A stretch of DNA of 7,820 nt from an uncultured Lysobacteraceae bacterium. GTDB taxonomy: Bacteria > Pseudomonadota > Gammaproteobacteria > Xanthomonadales > Rhodanobacteraceae. Numbering within the stretch: position 1 is the stretch's first letter; each line of letters begins with the position of its first letter. The notes below the pieces were generated by a model. The model was not told the origin of the DNA. It made no database searches and worked only from the letters and a program-made list of their open reading frames with translations. A program made the translations under genes and the position numbers. This document shows positions 1 through 6,220 of this stretch, piece after piece. The stretch spans positions 1 through 7,820 of the forward strand of contig CAMLLF010000160.1 of NCBI GenBank assembly GCA_946480705.1, read 5' to 3'.

Positions 1-740
1 TCACCGGATCCGTACGATTCGCGCTGGACGCCGATGCCGGCGTTGATGGCATCGCGAAATCCGGGTTCGGTCACGGCGCGGAAGCGCAGGCCGAGCGGAT
101 GGTTGGGCTGCGCATAGGCGCGGTCCCAGACGAAACCGCCGGCCGAGGTCAGGCGGACGATGCGGCCGGCGACCGCGCCGGCCGGTGCCGGCAGGTTCTC
201 GTCGCCGACGACGATGAGCTGGCTCGGCGGCGGCGGAACCGGCGACAGCACCGGGCCGGCCTCGATGATGTCGTAGCCGATCGCGCGGCTGCCGGTCGCC
301 GTGTTGCCGAGCACGCGCGTCCAGACCGGCTTGCCGTCGCAGTTGATGCGCATCACGTAGATGTGCGTGTCGGTGCGCACCATCGAGCCGGTCAGCGCGA
401 AGCCGGTGCCGTCGCGCAGTTCGACGATCGCGTTGGATGTCGTGCGCGTGCTGCCGCCGACGCGGTAGCCGTACTGCCACAGCGCGACGCCGTTGTCGTC
501 GACGCGCGTGACCAGCGCCTCGATGCCGGTCGTCGTGCGGCGCGTGCCGGCAACGATGCTGCCGGTGCGCGGACAGTAGTTCACCGACTTCACGTCCTCG
601 CCGGCGTCGAGCGTGTCGCGCTCGCCGTAGTAGGCCTCGTAGTTCTGCGCCTGCGCGCCGGTGGCGGCGAGACCGCCGAGCAGCAGCGTGAATGCGCCCG
701 CGAGCGGCGCACGCAGCAGATTGCGTTTCTGGATTTCCAT
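1..740 (-). CDS. Secreted beta-propeller-like repeat protein, N-terminal part (cut by left edge)
   Basis: The gene reads leftward from an ATG at 740-738 and stays open for 246 codons to the window edge, so its 3' end is missing. A GGAG Shine-Dalgarno at 749-746 lies 5 nt before the ATG, which decides the start. Residues 1-31 form a Sec signal peptide (basic KR at 5-6, a Leu/Ala/Gly core, AQA before the predicted cut at 31/32). The mature part starts QNYEAYYGERD. Three related units follow, each a hydrophobic strand, an Arg, a turn rich in Asp/Asn/Gly, then Trp plus an aromatic or leucine strand: residues 77-92 (W88), 129-144 (W140) and 194-209 (W205). Spacing of 52-65 residues is what propeller blades show. 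Two cysteines (C56, C134) are visible. No catalytic motif is seen. It is probably a periplasmic or surface protein of unknown function. Coding status is supported by start, ribosome site, signal peptide and repeats; the fold is inferred. Confidence 0.82.
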   Translation of the reverse strand, partial: MEIQKRNLLRAPLAGAFTLLLGGLAATGAQAQNYEAYYGERDTLDAGEDVKSVNYCPRTGSIVAGTRRTTTGIEALVTRVDDNGVALWQYGYRVGGSTRTTSNAIVELRDGTGFALTGSMVRTDTHIYVMRINCDGKPVWTRVLGNTATGSRAIGYDIIEAGPVLSPVPPPPSQLIVVGDENLPAPAGAVAGRIVRLTSAGGFVWDRAYAQPNHPLGLRFRAVTEPGFRDAINAGIGVQRESYGSG

Positions 741-1020
741 ATGTTCTCCGTCAACTTCAGGTTGGCTTGCGTTGCGTGTGAACGCACGACGGGCCCCTTG
801 CGTCGTGAACCGGAGCGGCACGCGTCCCCTGCGCGCGCGAACGCCTTGCTTCGGACCCGGAAACCGCGCCGGCGCGCATCGCCCGCGAACCTCGGCGTCG
901 CAACGACGTCGCTCGCGCACGCCCCGGAAGAGCCCGGCACGTCCGCGCGGCGGATTTCAGGATTGTCCGTAAGCACAAACGCCGGCGCGCACGGAAACCG
1001 AACGGCGCGGCGTATTCGAC

Positions 1021-1055
1021 ATGTTAATACGTATATTTTGCAATTTCTTGTTGCA
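1021..1055. promoter_or_regulatory. AT-rich island with TGCAA-N7-TTGCA inverted repeat
   Basis: About 30 bases of clearly AT-rich sequence stand out in GC-rich surroundings. They contain the palindrome ATACGTAT (1027-1034) and then an inverted repeat TGCAA (1039-1043), seven bases, TTGCA (1051-1055), 17 bases overall. That size and symmetry suit a dimeric helix-turn-helix repressor, and the position between two divergent genes suits shared control. I could not find a clean -35/-10 pair on either strand, so the regulatory role is inferred from composition, symmetry and position. Confidence 0.35.
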
Positions 1056-1317
1056 TGCGCACATGGAGCCTCGGAACGGCCTGCGATCGACACATCGCCG
1101 GGCGAAAACGGAATTTTTACACTACGGCGATGCGAGCCCCGGCAAGACCTTGCCCGCGCCGGTGCAGCTGCAGCCGCAACTCGTCGGGCAAGTCGCACGC
1201 CGGCGCGGCGCCCTGTATCCAGCGGTCGCGCGCTGGCCTAAGATCGGCGCGTGCGCACTTTCAGGGGGGGCGAGCGGACCGCCGTCGCGCACGAACGGCC
1301 GATCAGACCAAGGCCGC

Positions 1318-1334
1318 GCCGGCCGGAGGCCGGC
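1318..1334 (+). promoter_or_regulatory. GC hairpin just upstream of the ParA-type gene's ribosome site
   Basis: GCCGGCC (1318-1324) and GGCCGGC (1328-1334) form a perfect 7-bp GC stem with the 3-base loop GGA. The stem ends 10 bases before the GGGGGA ribosome site. In mRNA it would be a stable 5'-leader structure that could affect initiation or RNA stability. No T-run follows, so it is not a typical terminator. In DNA of this composition such stems can arise by chance. Confidence 0.4.
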
Positions 1335-1344
1335 CCGGACGACC

Positions 1345-1350
1345 GGGGGA
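1345..1350 (+). promoter_or_regulatory. Ribosome binding site deciding a GTG start
   Basis: GGGGGA lies 6 bases before GTG at 1357-1359. The nearby ATG at 1352-1354 is out of frame with the ATPase, and in-frame starts further upstream would add sequence unlike the family. This site therefore favours GTG as the start. Confidence 0.65.
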
Positions 1351-1356
1351 AATGCC

Positions 1357-2067
1357 GTGTTCCGCATACTCATCGCCAACAGCAAGGGCGGCAGCGGCAA
1401 GACCACGCTGACGACGACGCTGGCCGGCCACTACGCCCGCGCCGGCCGCGCGACGACGCTCGTCGACTGCGATCCCCAGGGCTCGTCGCTGGCCTGGACC
1501 CAGCTGCGCGGCGCCCAGCGCGCACCGCTGCGCGCGCTCGCGAGCAATGACCCGGCCCACGGCCTCGGTGCCGGCTGGGTGCTGCGCCTGCCGAGCGACA
1601 CGCAGGTGCTCCTGATCGACACGCCCGCCGGACTGCGCGCGCACGAATTCGCACCGTTCGCACGCCATGCCGACGTGCTGCTCGTACCGGTCGTGCCCTC
1701 GCCGCTCGACGTGCGTGCGACGCTGGGCTTCCTCGACATCGTGCGGCGCCTGCCCGAAGTGCGTGGCGGCCGGCTGCGCGTCGGCCTGATCGCGAATCGC
1801 CTGCGCGAACGCACCGTCGCCGCACGCGACCTCGATGCCACGCTGCAGCGCCTGACCCAGACCTGCCTGATCCGCGTCCGCGATTCGCAGCTCTATGTTC
1901 GCCTGGCGGCCGCCGGCGCGAGCCTGTTCGACGACGAGTCCGGCGCGGCCCGCAGCCACCGCGACGACTGGGCGCCGCTGCTCGAATGGCTCGCTGCGCG
2001 CGAACGCGAACGGCGCGGCGAAGCCAAGGTTGCGTTTCTGCCGACGGTGAAGAAGGCGGAGAAGTGA
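1357..2067 (+). CDS. ParA/MinD-type P-loop ATPase (orphan)
   Basis: This encodes a 236-residue cytoplasmic ATPase of the ParA/Soj/MinD class, whose members position DNA or protein cargo by ATP-dependent dimerisation. The deviant Walker A motif NSKGGSGKTT is at residues 8-17, with signature Lys10 and P-loop Lys15. The second aspartate motif VDCDPQGSS is at 36-44 and Walker B VLLIDTPAG at 84-92. The family strand VLLVPVVPSPLDVRA follows at 107-121, and an IANR motif near 147-150 fits the base-contact strand. The protein starts at the first beta strand (FRILIANS), so there is no N-terminal DNA-binding domain as in plasmid ParA of the P1 type. The GTG start is set by GGGGGA at 1345-1350. No ParB, MipZ partner or cargo gene is next to it: the upstream neighbour is divergent and the downstream one convergent. 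The gene is thus monocistronic here and its cargo is unknown. The family call is firm. Confidence 0.93.
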   Translation: MFRILIANSKGGSGKTTLTTTLAGHYARAGRATTLVDCDPQGSSLAWTQLRGAQRAPLRALASNDPAHGLGAGWVLRLPSDTQVLLIDTPAGLRAHEFAPFARHADVLLVPVVPSPLDVRATLGFLDIVRRLPEVRGGRLRVGLIANRLRERTVAARDLDATLQRLTQTCLIRVRDSQLYVRLAAAGASLFDDESGAARSHRDDWAPLLEWLAARERERRGEAKVAFLPTVKKAEK

Positions 2068-2088
2068 CTGTTTGCCGCTTCTCCGTTT
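2057..2088 (+). terminator. Hairpin terminator overlapping the ParA-type stop codon
   Basis: CGGAGAAG (2057-2064) pairs perfectly with CTTCTCCG (2078-2085) as an 8-bp stem with a 13-base loop, followed by TTT. The left arm is the last coding sequence and the TGA stop (2065-2067) opens the loop. It fits an intrinsic terminator for the rightward gene ahead of the convergent lipoprotein gene. The T-run is short, so efficiency is uncertain. Confidence 0.55.
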
Positions 2089-2171
2089 GAAGGCATGCGC
2101 TGGCTGTTTCCCGGCCGGAGCGGACAGGCTTCGCGACACCCGGGCAAGGCGAGGTTTTCGCGGCAGCTCCC

Positions 2172-2189
2172 CGATTCCCCATTCCCGCC
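2172..2189 (-). repeat. GGGAAT tandem motif after the lipoprotein gene, copy A
   Basis: Read on the minus strand, GGCGGGAATGGGGAATCG begins 3 bases after the lipoprotein stop codon. It matches the plus-strand motif at 7681-7698 in 17 of 18 positions. Both copies lie in the sense direction directly behind a gene. I recall GGGAATC tracts as frequent intergenic repeats in Xanthomonadales, but could not search for it. Confidence 0.6.
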
Positions 2190-2192
2190 CCA

Positions 2193-3983
2193 TCACCTCA
2201 CACTGTCATAGCTCAACAGATCGAACGACTGCGTGTCCTTGCGGTTCCAGCTCAGGCTGTTCACGCGCGTCACGAAGCGATAGCTGCGGCCGGCCTGCAG
2301 TTTTCCACCGGGCATCAATGCTTCGGTATGCGGATCGACGTAGAGCATGAGCGCGTAGCCGTCGGCCGTCTGCACGTGCAGCGGATTGCGCTTTTGCGCC
2401 GTGATCGCGTTGACGCGCGCGCCGGCGTAGTCGTCGGGCACGTCGACCGCGATCACCTTGCCTTCGATCTGCGCGATCTTTTCGTAGGACGGATCGGTCT
2501 TCGGGTCGAAGCGCGCGCCGCTCTCGCGGCGTTCGTCGTTGTAGGCCGTGTACGCGCCGATCAGCTCGCCGAAGCTCTGGTAGCGGATCGTCCACTCGAT
2601 GTCGTCGGTATCGCGGCGGATGTGGTCGGCGGCGAGCAGGAAGTTCTCGGTCCAGTTGCCGCAGGCGTTCTTGCGCGCGCAGTTCGGCCAGCCGGTTTCG
2701 AGCCAGCGCTCGAGCGACTGCTTCTTGTCGTGTCCGGCCATCTGCAGCGCGACGCCCGGCCCCATCGCGAGGCCGACCTGCTTCGCATCCGGCGCAACGA
2801 CGAGCACCGCGCCGTTGCCGACGTCGAGCTTGCCCACGCGCAGCTGGCGCATGATCGCCTGCGCGTACGCATCGCCGTCGAGGCCGTGCAGGTCCTTCAC
2901 GAGCAGCGTCACGATCTCCACGCCGTGCAGGCGCGCGTGATCGAACATCCGCTGTTCGAACTGCTTGCGCCAGGCCGGGTCGAGCACGCCGTATTCGTCG
3001 TAGATGAAGCGATCGAACTTCGACGGCGTCGATCCCGGCGCCGGAATCGTGTCGACGCCCCCGGCCGCGGCGATGCGTGGCGCGACGGCCGGCGCGGGCG
3101 CGCTCGCGCGCGGCGGCGGAACGCTCGCGGTCTGCGGCGCGGCCGCGGCCGCCTCGACGCGCGCGGGCTCCGTACGCGCCGGTGCCGGTGCCGCCGGCGC
3201 GGTCACGACCGGTGCCTGCATCGCGATCGTCGATGCCGCCTGCGACAGGCCGCCGCACTCGCCGGCGCCCTGCTGCCGGCAGGCCTGGGTCCAGCCTTCC
3301 TTGATCGCGGCGAGACGCTTGCCGCGTCCCGGATGCGTCGCGCCGTCGGGACCGTCGGCGACGAGCGTCGACATCGCGGTCTGCGCGTCGTCGAGCGACG
3401 CGCCCATCTTGTACAGCACGAAGCCGCTGAATTTGTCCGCCTCGAGTTCGGTCGGCGGCTGGCTGCCGCCCGGCGTGATCGTGTGACCCGACAGGTGATG
3501 GCCGATCTCGTGCGCCATGATGCTGACCGGCGCCCACGCGTTGCCGCGCGTCGACGCGCGCACGATGCCCATGAAATCCTTGTTGAACGCGATCACGCGC
3601 TGCGGAATCTTCTTGTCGTCCAGCAGGATGACCGCCGCGGCGTTGGGCACCGGCGCCTCGACGACGGTGAAGTTCTGCGGCAGGCCCGTGAACGCCATGA
3701 TCTGCGCGACCATGTCGCGGCATTCCGACGGCGGCGCCGCGCCGACCTTGCCGACGCGCACCGGCGCGCCGTCGTAGGAACAGGCCTGCAGCGCCGAGGC
3801 CACTTCGTCGACGAGCGCGGCCTGCGGATCGGCGACGGCGGCCGGCGCGGGTGCGGCCGCAATGCGTGTCTGCGCCGGACGCGCGGCGCTGCCGCCGGCA
3901 TCGGAATCCTGGCAGCCGGCCAGCGCGAGGGCGACGGCGGCGGCGAGGCAGGCGCGGTGAAACGGATGAGCGATACGTTGCAT
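2193..3983 (-). CDS. Lipoprotein fusing an M48-like zinc metalloprotease to a TPM domain
   Basis: This encodes 596 residues. The signal sequence ends in lipobox LAGC (21-24); Cys24 would be lipidated, and Gln25 at +2 favours the outer membrane over Asp-type inner-membrane retention. Residues about 58-235 look like an M48-type gluzincin: HEIGH at 158-162 (zinc ligands H158, H162; catalytic E159), then ELEAD at 179-183 with E179 as likely third ligand, and THPGRGKRLAAI at 216-227 as in M48 proteins. A Pro/Ala-rich linker spans about 255-320. A TPM domain (Psb32/MOLO-1/YgcG type) spans about 326-432, with YDEYGVLD, GVEIVTLLV and DVGNGAVLVVA. Residues about 445-596 match no domain I know. Cysteines come in close pairs (68/88, 235/243, 435/441), suggesting disulfides. 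The ATG at 3983 follows GGAG by 8 bases. A role in envelope protein quality control is inferred, since no substrate is indicated. The upstream YjbR gene is 188 bases away, so co-transcription is doubtful. Confidence 0.85.
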   Translation of the reverse strand: MQRIAHPFHRACLAAAVALALAGCQDSDAGGSAARPAQTRIAAAPAPAAVADPQAALVDEVASALQACSYDGAPVRVGKVGAAPPSECRDMVAQIMAFTGLPQNFTVVEAPVPNAAAVILLDDKKIPQRVIAFNKDFMGIVRASTRGNAWAPVSIMAHEIGHHLSGHTITPGGSQPPTELEADKFSGFVLYKMGASLDDAQTAMSTLVADGPDGATHPGRGKRLAAIKEGWTQACRQQGAGECGGLSQAASTIAMQAPVVTAPAAPAPARTEPARVEAAAAAPQTASVPPPRASAPAPAVAPRIAAAGGVDTIPAPGSTPSKFDRFIYDEYGVLDPAWRKQFEQRMFDHARLHGVEIVTLLVKDLHGLDGDAYAQAIMRQLRVGKLDVGNGAVLVVAPDAKQVGLAMGPGVALQMAGHDKKQSLERWLETGWPNCARKNACGNWTENFLLAADHIRRDTDDIEWTIRYQSFGELIGAYTAYNDERRESGARFDPKTDPSYEKIAQIEGKVIAVDVPDDYAGARVNAITAQKRNPLHVQTADGYALMLYVDPHTEALMPGGKLQAGRSYRFVTRVNSLSWNRKDTQSFDLLSYDSVR

Positions 3984-4002
3984 GGATGAGGCTCCGATGA
4001 AA

Positions 4003-4025
4003 GGCCGGCGATACGCGCGCCGGCC
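4003..4025 (-). promoter_or_regulatory. GC hairpin in the leader of the lipoprotein gene
   Basis: GGCCGGCG (4003-4010) and CGCCGGCC (4018-4025) form a perfect 8-bp stem with a 7-base loop. On the minus strand the stem is followed by TTTC and then, 7 bases past the stem, by the GGAG ribosome site of the lipoprotein gene. It could be a leader structure affecting translation or a weak attenuator; the T-run is too short for a clear terminator. Confidence 0.4.
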
Positions 4026-4111
4026 TCGTGGCCGGGCGCAGCGCCGCCGTCGTTCCGCAGTACGCAGTCGCGCGACGTTTTCTCCGCGGCAGCCGGGGAA
4101 TGCGTGTCGAG

Positions 4112-4166
4112 GAGTGAGGAACGGGAGATCGCGACCGCGCTACCCGTCTCTCATTCCTCAACACTC
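4112..4166. repeat. Imperfect inverted repeat between the YjbR and lipoprotein genes
   Basis: GAGTGAGGAACGGGAGA begins at 4112. It faces TCTCTCATTCCTCAACACTC (about 4147-4166), which reads GAGTG-TT-GAGGAATGAGAGA on the other strand; the arms pair with a small bulge and few mismatches. The structure begins a few bases after the YjbR stop on the minus strand, so it may help end that transcript. Its GGAATGAG content recalls the GGGAATC motifs behind two other genes in the window. Confidence 0.4.
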
Positions 4167-4171
4167 ATTTC

Positions 4172-4528
4172 TCAGAGCCCGAGTTCGAGGCGCCTCCTGC
4201 GCGTGAGGCCGCCCGCTGCGCGCCCGTGCGCCCAGACCACGAGCTCGCGCAGATAGCCGGCCGGAAACGTGGCGACGTCGACGATCGTGATCCAGTGAAA
4301 GCGTGCCATGTAGCGCGCGGGCTTCACACCCGGCATGTCGGTCAGCTCGACGAAGCGTTCCGGCGTCACGCGGAAGCTGAAGCGCCAGCGCTCGGGTTCG
4401 CTGGTCTTGAACCATGCGAAGTTCTTTGCGCCGACCGAGTACACGAGAATGTTTTCCGGTGCGCCGAGCAGACGCTCCCGCGTCGCCGGCAGACCGCGGC
4501 AGAAGGTTTTGACCTGTTGGACGTTCAT
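4172..4528 (-). CDS. MmcQ/YjbR family protein
   Basis: This encodes 118 residues, the size usual for the MmcQ/YjbR (DUF419) family, small cytoplasmic proteins with a CyaY-like fold and a proposed but unproven DNA-binding role. Family features in order are FCRGLPAT near 9-16, GAKNFAWF at 33-40, the FSFRVTPERFVEL strand-helix at 50-62, and PGVKPARYMARFHWITI at 66-82, the most typical stretch. The C-terminal end is unusual: after LRELVVWAH the protein runs into a basic LTRRRR tail instead of the usual Ser-Tyr motif. An upstream in-frame ATG at 4633 would add 35 Arg/Pro/Ala-rich residues unlike the family, so ATG 4528 is chosen; the ribosome site before it (AGGCG) is only fair. It is transcribed away from the tandem secreted pair. 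The biochemical function is unknown. Confidence 0.88.
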   Translation of the reverse strand: MNVQQVKTFCRGLPATRERLLGAPENILVYSVGAKNFAWFKTSEPERWRFSFRVTPERFVELTDMPGVKPARYMARFHWITIVDVATFPAGYLRELVVWAHGRAAGGLTRRRRLELGL

Positions 4529-4566
4529 CGTTTCGCCTGGGCGCGCGGCAGACGATCGTAGCGGCG

Positions 4567-4593
4567 GCACCGGCGGCGCTCCAGCACCGGTGC
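4567..4593. other. Inverted repeat in the divergent promoter region
   Basis: GCACCGG (4567-4573) and CCGGTGC (4587-4593) form a perfect 7-bp inverted repeat with a 13-base spacer, between the leftward YjbR gene and the rightward secreted pair. It could be an operator or part of the YjbR leader. Chance occurrence in GC-rich DNA is quite possible. Confidence 0.25.
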
Positions 4594-4650
4594 GACGCAA
4601 AGCCCCGCGGCGGAAACGAATCGGTAACGGCACGACGCGGGCGCGGCGCT

Positions 4651-4730
4651 TAGCTTGAAATTAACAAATGCTACGAATCCGATCGTATTTAATCGCAACC
4701 CTCCACAACAACAACAAGGGAGTGTCCGCA
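4651..4730 (+). promoter_or_regulatory. AT-rich promoter and leader region of the tandem secreted pair
   Basis: Base composition drops sharply from 4651. Candidate -35 boxes are TTGAAA (4655-4660) and TTAACA (4661-4666); candidate -10 boxes are TATTTA (4686-4691) or TTTAAT (4688-4693). Spacings of 19-27 bases are longer than ideal, so the exact boxes are unsure. A CAACAACAACAA leader stretch and ribosome site AAGGGAG (4716-4722) follow, 8 bases before ATG 4731. The region is very likely the promoter and leader of the two-gene unit. Confidence 0.45.
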
Positions 4731-6182
4731 ATGCGTCCTCGACTGCTCGGTCTCTGCCTGCTCGCCTGCGCCGTCGCGCCGGCGCAGGCGGCCATGTTCA
4801 TCAATCCCCGCGGCACCGGCCAGGTGCTGCTGTATCCGTACTACACGGTCAACGCGGGGCAGCAGACGATCTTCTCGCTCGCCAACACCACGCCGCGCGC
4901 GAAGATCGTGCAGGTCAATTTCCGCGAGGCCTACAACGGCCGACTCGTGCTGCGCTTCGACGTGATCCTCGGCGCGAACGACACCTGGACCGGCACGGTG
5001 TTCGAATCGCCGGCCGACGGCATGACGCACCTCGGCCGGCGCGACGACTCGTGCACCTCGCCGACGCTGGACGCCTGGACGAATCCCGGCACGGCCAACG
5101 GCGGGCCCTCCCAGTCGTTCCTGCCGTTCGACTACACCGGCAACAACGAGGACGGCGGTCCGCGCGCCGCGACGCGCATGCGCGAGGGCTATTTCGAATT
5201 CGTCGAGCGCGCCGAACTCGTCGACGACCTCGCGGTCGCGGCGAACACGCGCAACTGCAATCGCTTCGCCGATCTGAAACCCATCGCGACGCACGCCTCG
5301 CTGCGTCCGCCGGCCGGCGGCCTGCGCGGCAGCTTCGCCGTCGTCGACGTCGCCGAGGGCACGATCCTCGCAGGCAACGCGACCGCGATCGAGGGCTTCA
5401 GCACGACGCCGCATTTCGTGCCGAACGAAAATCCGATCCTGTTCGACGCGTTCGCCGCACCGGCCGTCGCCGCCGACGGGATTCGCGCGCGCGTGCCGGT
5501 CGACGGCAAGCTCGTCGAATTCACCTATCCCGCGAACCGCAAGGTCGACGCGCTGTCGGCGCTGCTCATGACCGACGCGCTGCTCGGCGACGTCACCCAC
5601 GAAGCGGGGCTCGGCAGCAACTCGGAATGGGTGATCAGCGCGCCGACCAAGCGCTTTCATGCCGACGGCGACCGCGCGCTGACGCAGCTCGCGCCGTTCG
5701 CGAACCTGTTCGGCGCGAGCGGTCCCGATCGCGCCTGCACGGCGTTCGCGGCGACTCTGCACGATCGCCGCGGTCGCAGCGTCGCGCTGCTGCCAGGACC
5801 GTTCCTCGACCCGCCTCCGCCGTTCGAACCGCCGCAATTCATGCTCTGCCATGCGGTCGATGTCGTCGCCTATGACGCGCCGCCGTCGCTCGAAGCGACG
5901 CCGGTGCTCGGCTCCGCATTCGGCGCGCGCGCCGGCGAGGCCAGCCCTGCGACCGACGCCGGATCGCTGGAACTCACGCTCGGTGTCATCGGCGACCAGC
6001 GCACGTTCCTGCCGGCCGGCACCGACGGTCCCGCGCTGCGCGGCCTGCCCGTGATCGGCTTCGAAGCCGTGAAGTACGTCAACGGCAACCTGACGCCCGG
6101 CGTCCTCGCGAACTACACGCTGGGCCGCGCGCTGACCTCGCGCGCCGCCTGCTCGTCGGGCGGCTCGGCACCGTGCCCGTGA
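4731..6182 (+). CDS. Secreted six-cysteine protein, tandem paralogue 1
   Basis: This encodes 483 residues. The signal peptide is residues 1-20 (PRLLG basic start, Leu/Ala/Cys core, AQA before the cut), and the mature protein begins AMFINPRGTG. The ATG at 4731 has AAGGGAG 8 bases upstream; the ATG at 4668 would place a polar stretch before the signal peptide and is rejected. The mature N-terminus is rich in short beta strands with the signature PYYTVNAGQQT (37-47), NTTPRAK and FREAYNGR. The C-terminus holds LRGLPVIGFEAVKYVNGN and LANYTLGR. Six cysteines (108, 176, 336, 373, 474, 482) all recur in the neighbour. No transmembrane helix, LPXTG-like, PEP-CTERM or other anchor is visible, so it should be periplasmic, exported further, or held by partners. 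I recall similar YPYYTV/NTT and GLPVIGF...NG...LANY proteins as uncharacterised secreted proteins of other proteobacteria. No enzyme motif is seen. Confidence 0.9.
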   Translation: MRPRLLGLCLLACAVAPAQAAMFINPRGTGQVLLYPYYTVNAGQQTIFSLANTTPRAKIVQVNFREAYNGRLVLRFDVILGANDTWTGTVFESPADGMTHLGRRDDSCTSPTLDAWTNPGTANGGPSQSFLPFDYTGNNEDGGPRAATRMREGYFEFVERAELVDDLAVAANTRNCNRFADLKPIATHASLRPPAGGLRGSFAVVDVAEGTILAGNATAIEGFSTTPHFVPNENPILFDAFAAPAVAADGIRARVPVDGKLVEFTYPANRKVDALSALLMTDALLGDVTHEAGLGSNSEWVISAPTKRFHADGDRALTQLAPFANLFGASGPDRACTAFAATLHDRRGRSVALLPGPFLDPPPPFEPPQFMLCHAVDVVAYDAPPSLEATPVLGSAFGARAGEASPATDAGSLELTLGVIGDQRTFLPAGTDGPALRGLPVIGFEAVKYVNGNLTPGVLANYTLGRALTSRAACSSGGSAPCP

Positions 6183-6205
6183 TGCGCCGCGACCGCCCCC
6201 GATAC

Positions 6206-6213
6206 GAGGAGAG
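6206..6213 (+). promoter_or_regulatory. Ribosome binding site of paralogue 2
   Basis: GAGGAGAG lies 7 bases before ATG 6221 within the 38-base gap. It favours 6221 over the ATG at 6173, which overlaps the end of paralogue 1 and would put charged residues ahead of the signal peptide. A separate strong site suggests both proteins are made at comparable levels from one mRNA. Confidence 0.65.
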
Positions 6214-6220
6214 TTCTGCC

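Larger units (their letters stand above)
741..1356. other. 616-base divergent intergenic region
   Basis: This region lies between the leftward secreted-protein gene and the rightward ParA-type gene, so it should hold both promoters. Most of it is very GC-rich and I see no convincing gene; the open frames crossing it have Arg/Ala-rich, shadow-type composition and no good ribosome site. Visible items are an AT-rich island at about 1021-1050, a TACACT box at 1118-1123 and a TAAGAT box at 1239-1244 (both weak -10 candidates without a good -35), a run of seven G at 1264-1270, and a GC-rich hairpin at 1318-1334. The frame of the ParA gene stays open back to an ATG at 1021, but the added 112 residues resemble no known domain. 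Confidence 0.6.

Noticed and set aside
661..978. Short open frames on both strands within the 5' end of the left gene and the intergenic region
   Set aside because: They overlap the real secreted-protein gene or have Arg-rich shadow composition, with no ribosome site or known motif.
1264..1270. Run of seven G as a possible phase-variation tract
   Set aside because: It is short, lies in no coding frame and fits no clear promoter spacer, so the sequence gives no support for switching.
1021..1356. N-terminal extension of the ParA-type protein from ATG 1021
   Set aside because: The extra 112 residues resemble no known domain, and the frame is open only because GC-rich DNA has few stops. ParA proteins of this type begin just before the P-loop, and GGGGGA supports GTG 1357.
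2328..3989. Open frame of 553 codons on the plus strand opposite the lipoprotein gene
   Set aside because: It is Arg/Ala/Val-rich without domains and is explained by the high GC content. The minus strand carries a lipobox, HEIGH zinc motif and TPM domain in the same stretch.
4529..4633. Longer YjbR start at ATG 4633
   Set aside because: The added 35 residues are Arg/Pro/Ala-rich and absent from the family, whose members are about the length obtained from ATG 4528.
4689..5852. Open frame of 387 codons on the minus strand opposite paralogue 1
   Set aside because: Its composition is shadow-like (Arg/Ala/Glu-rich) and it has no recognisable domain. The plus strand has a signal peptide and a full-length paralogue next door.
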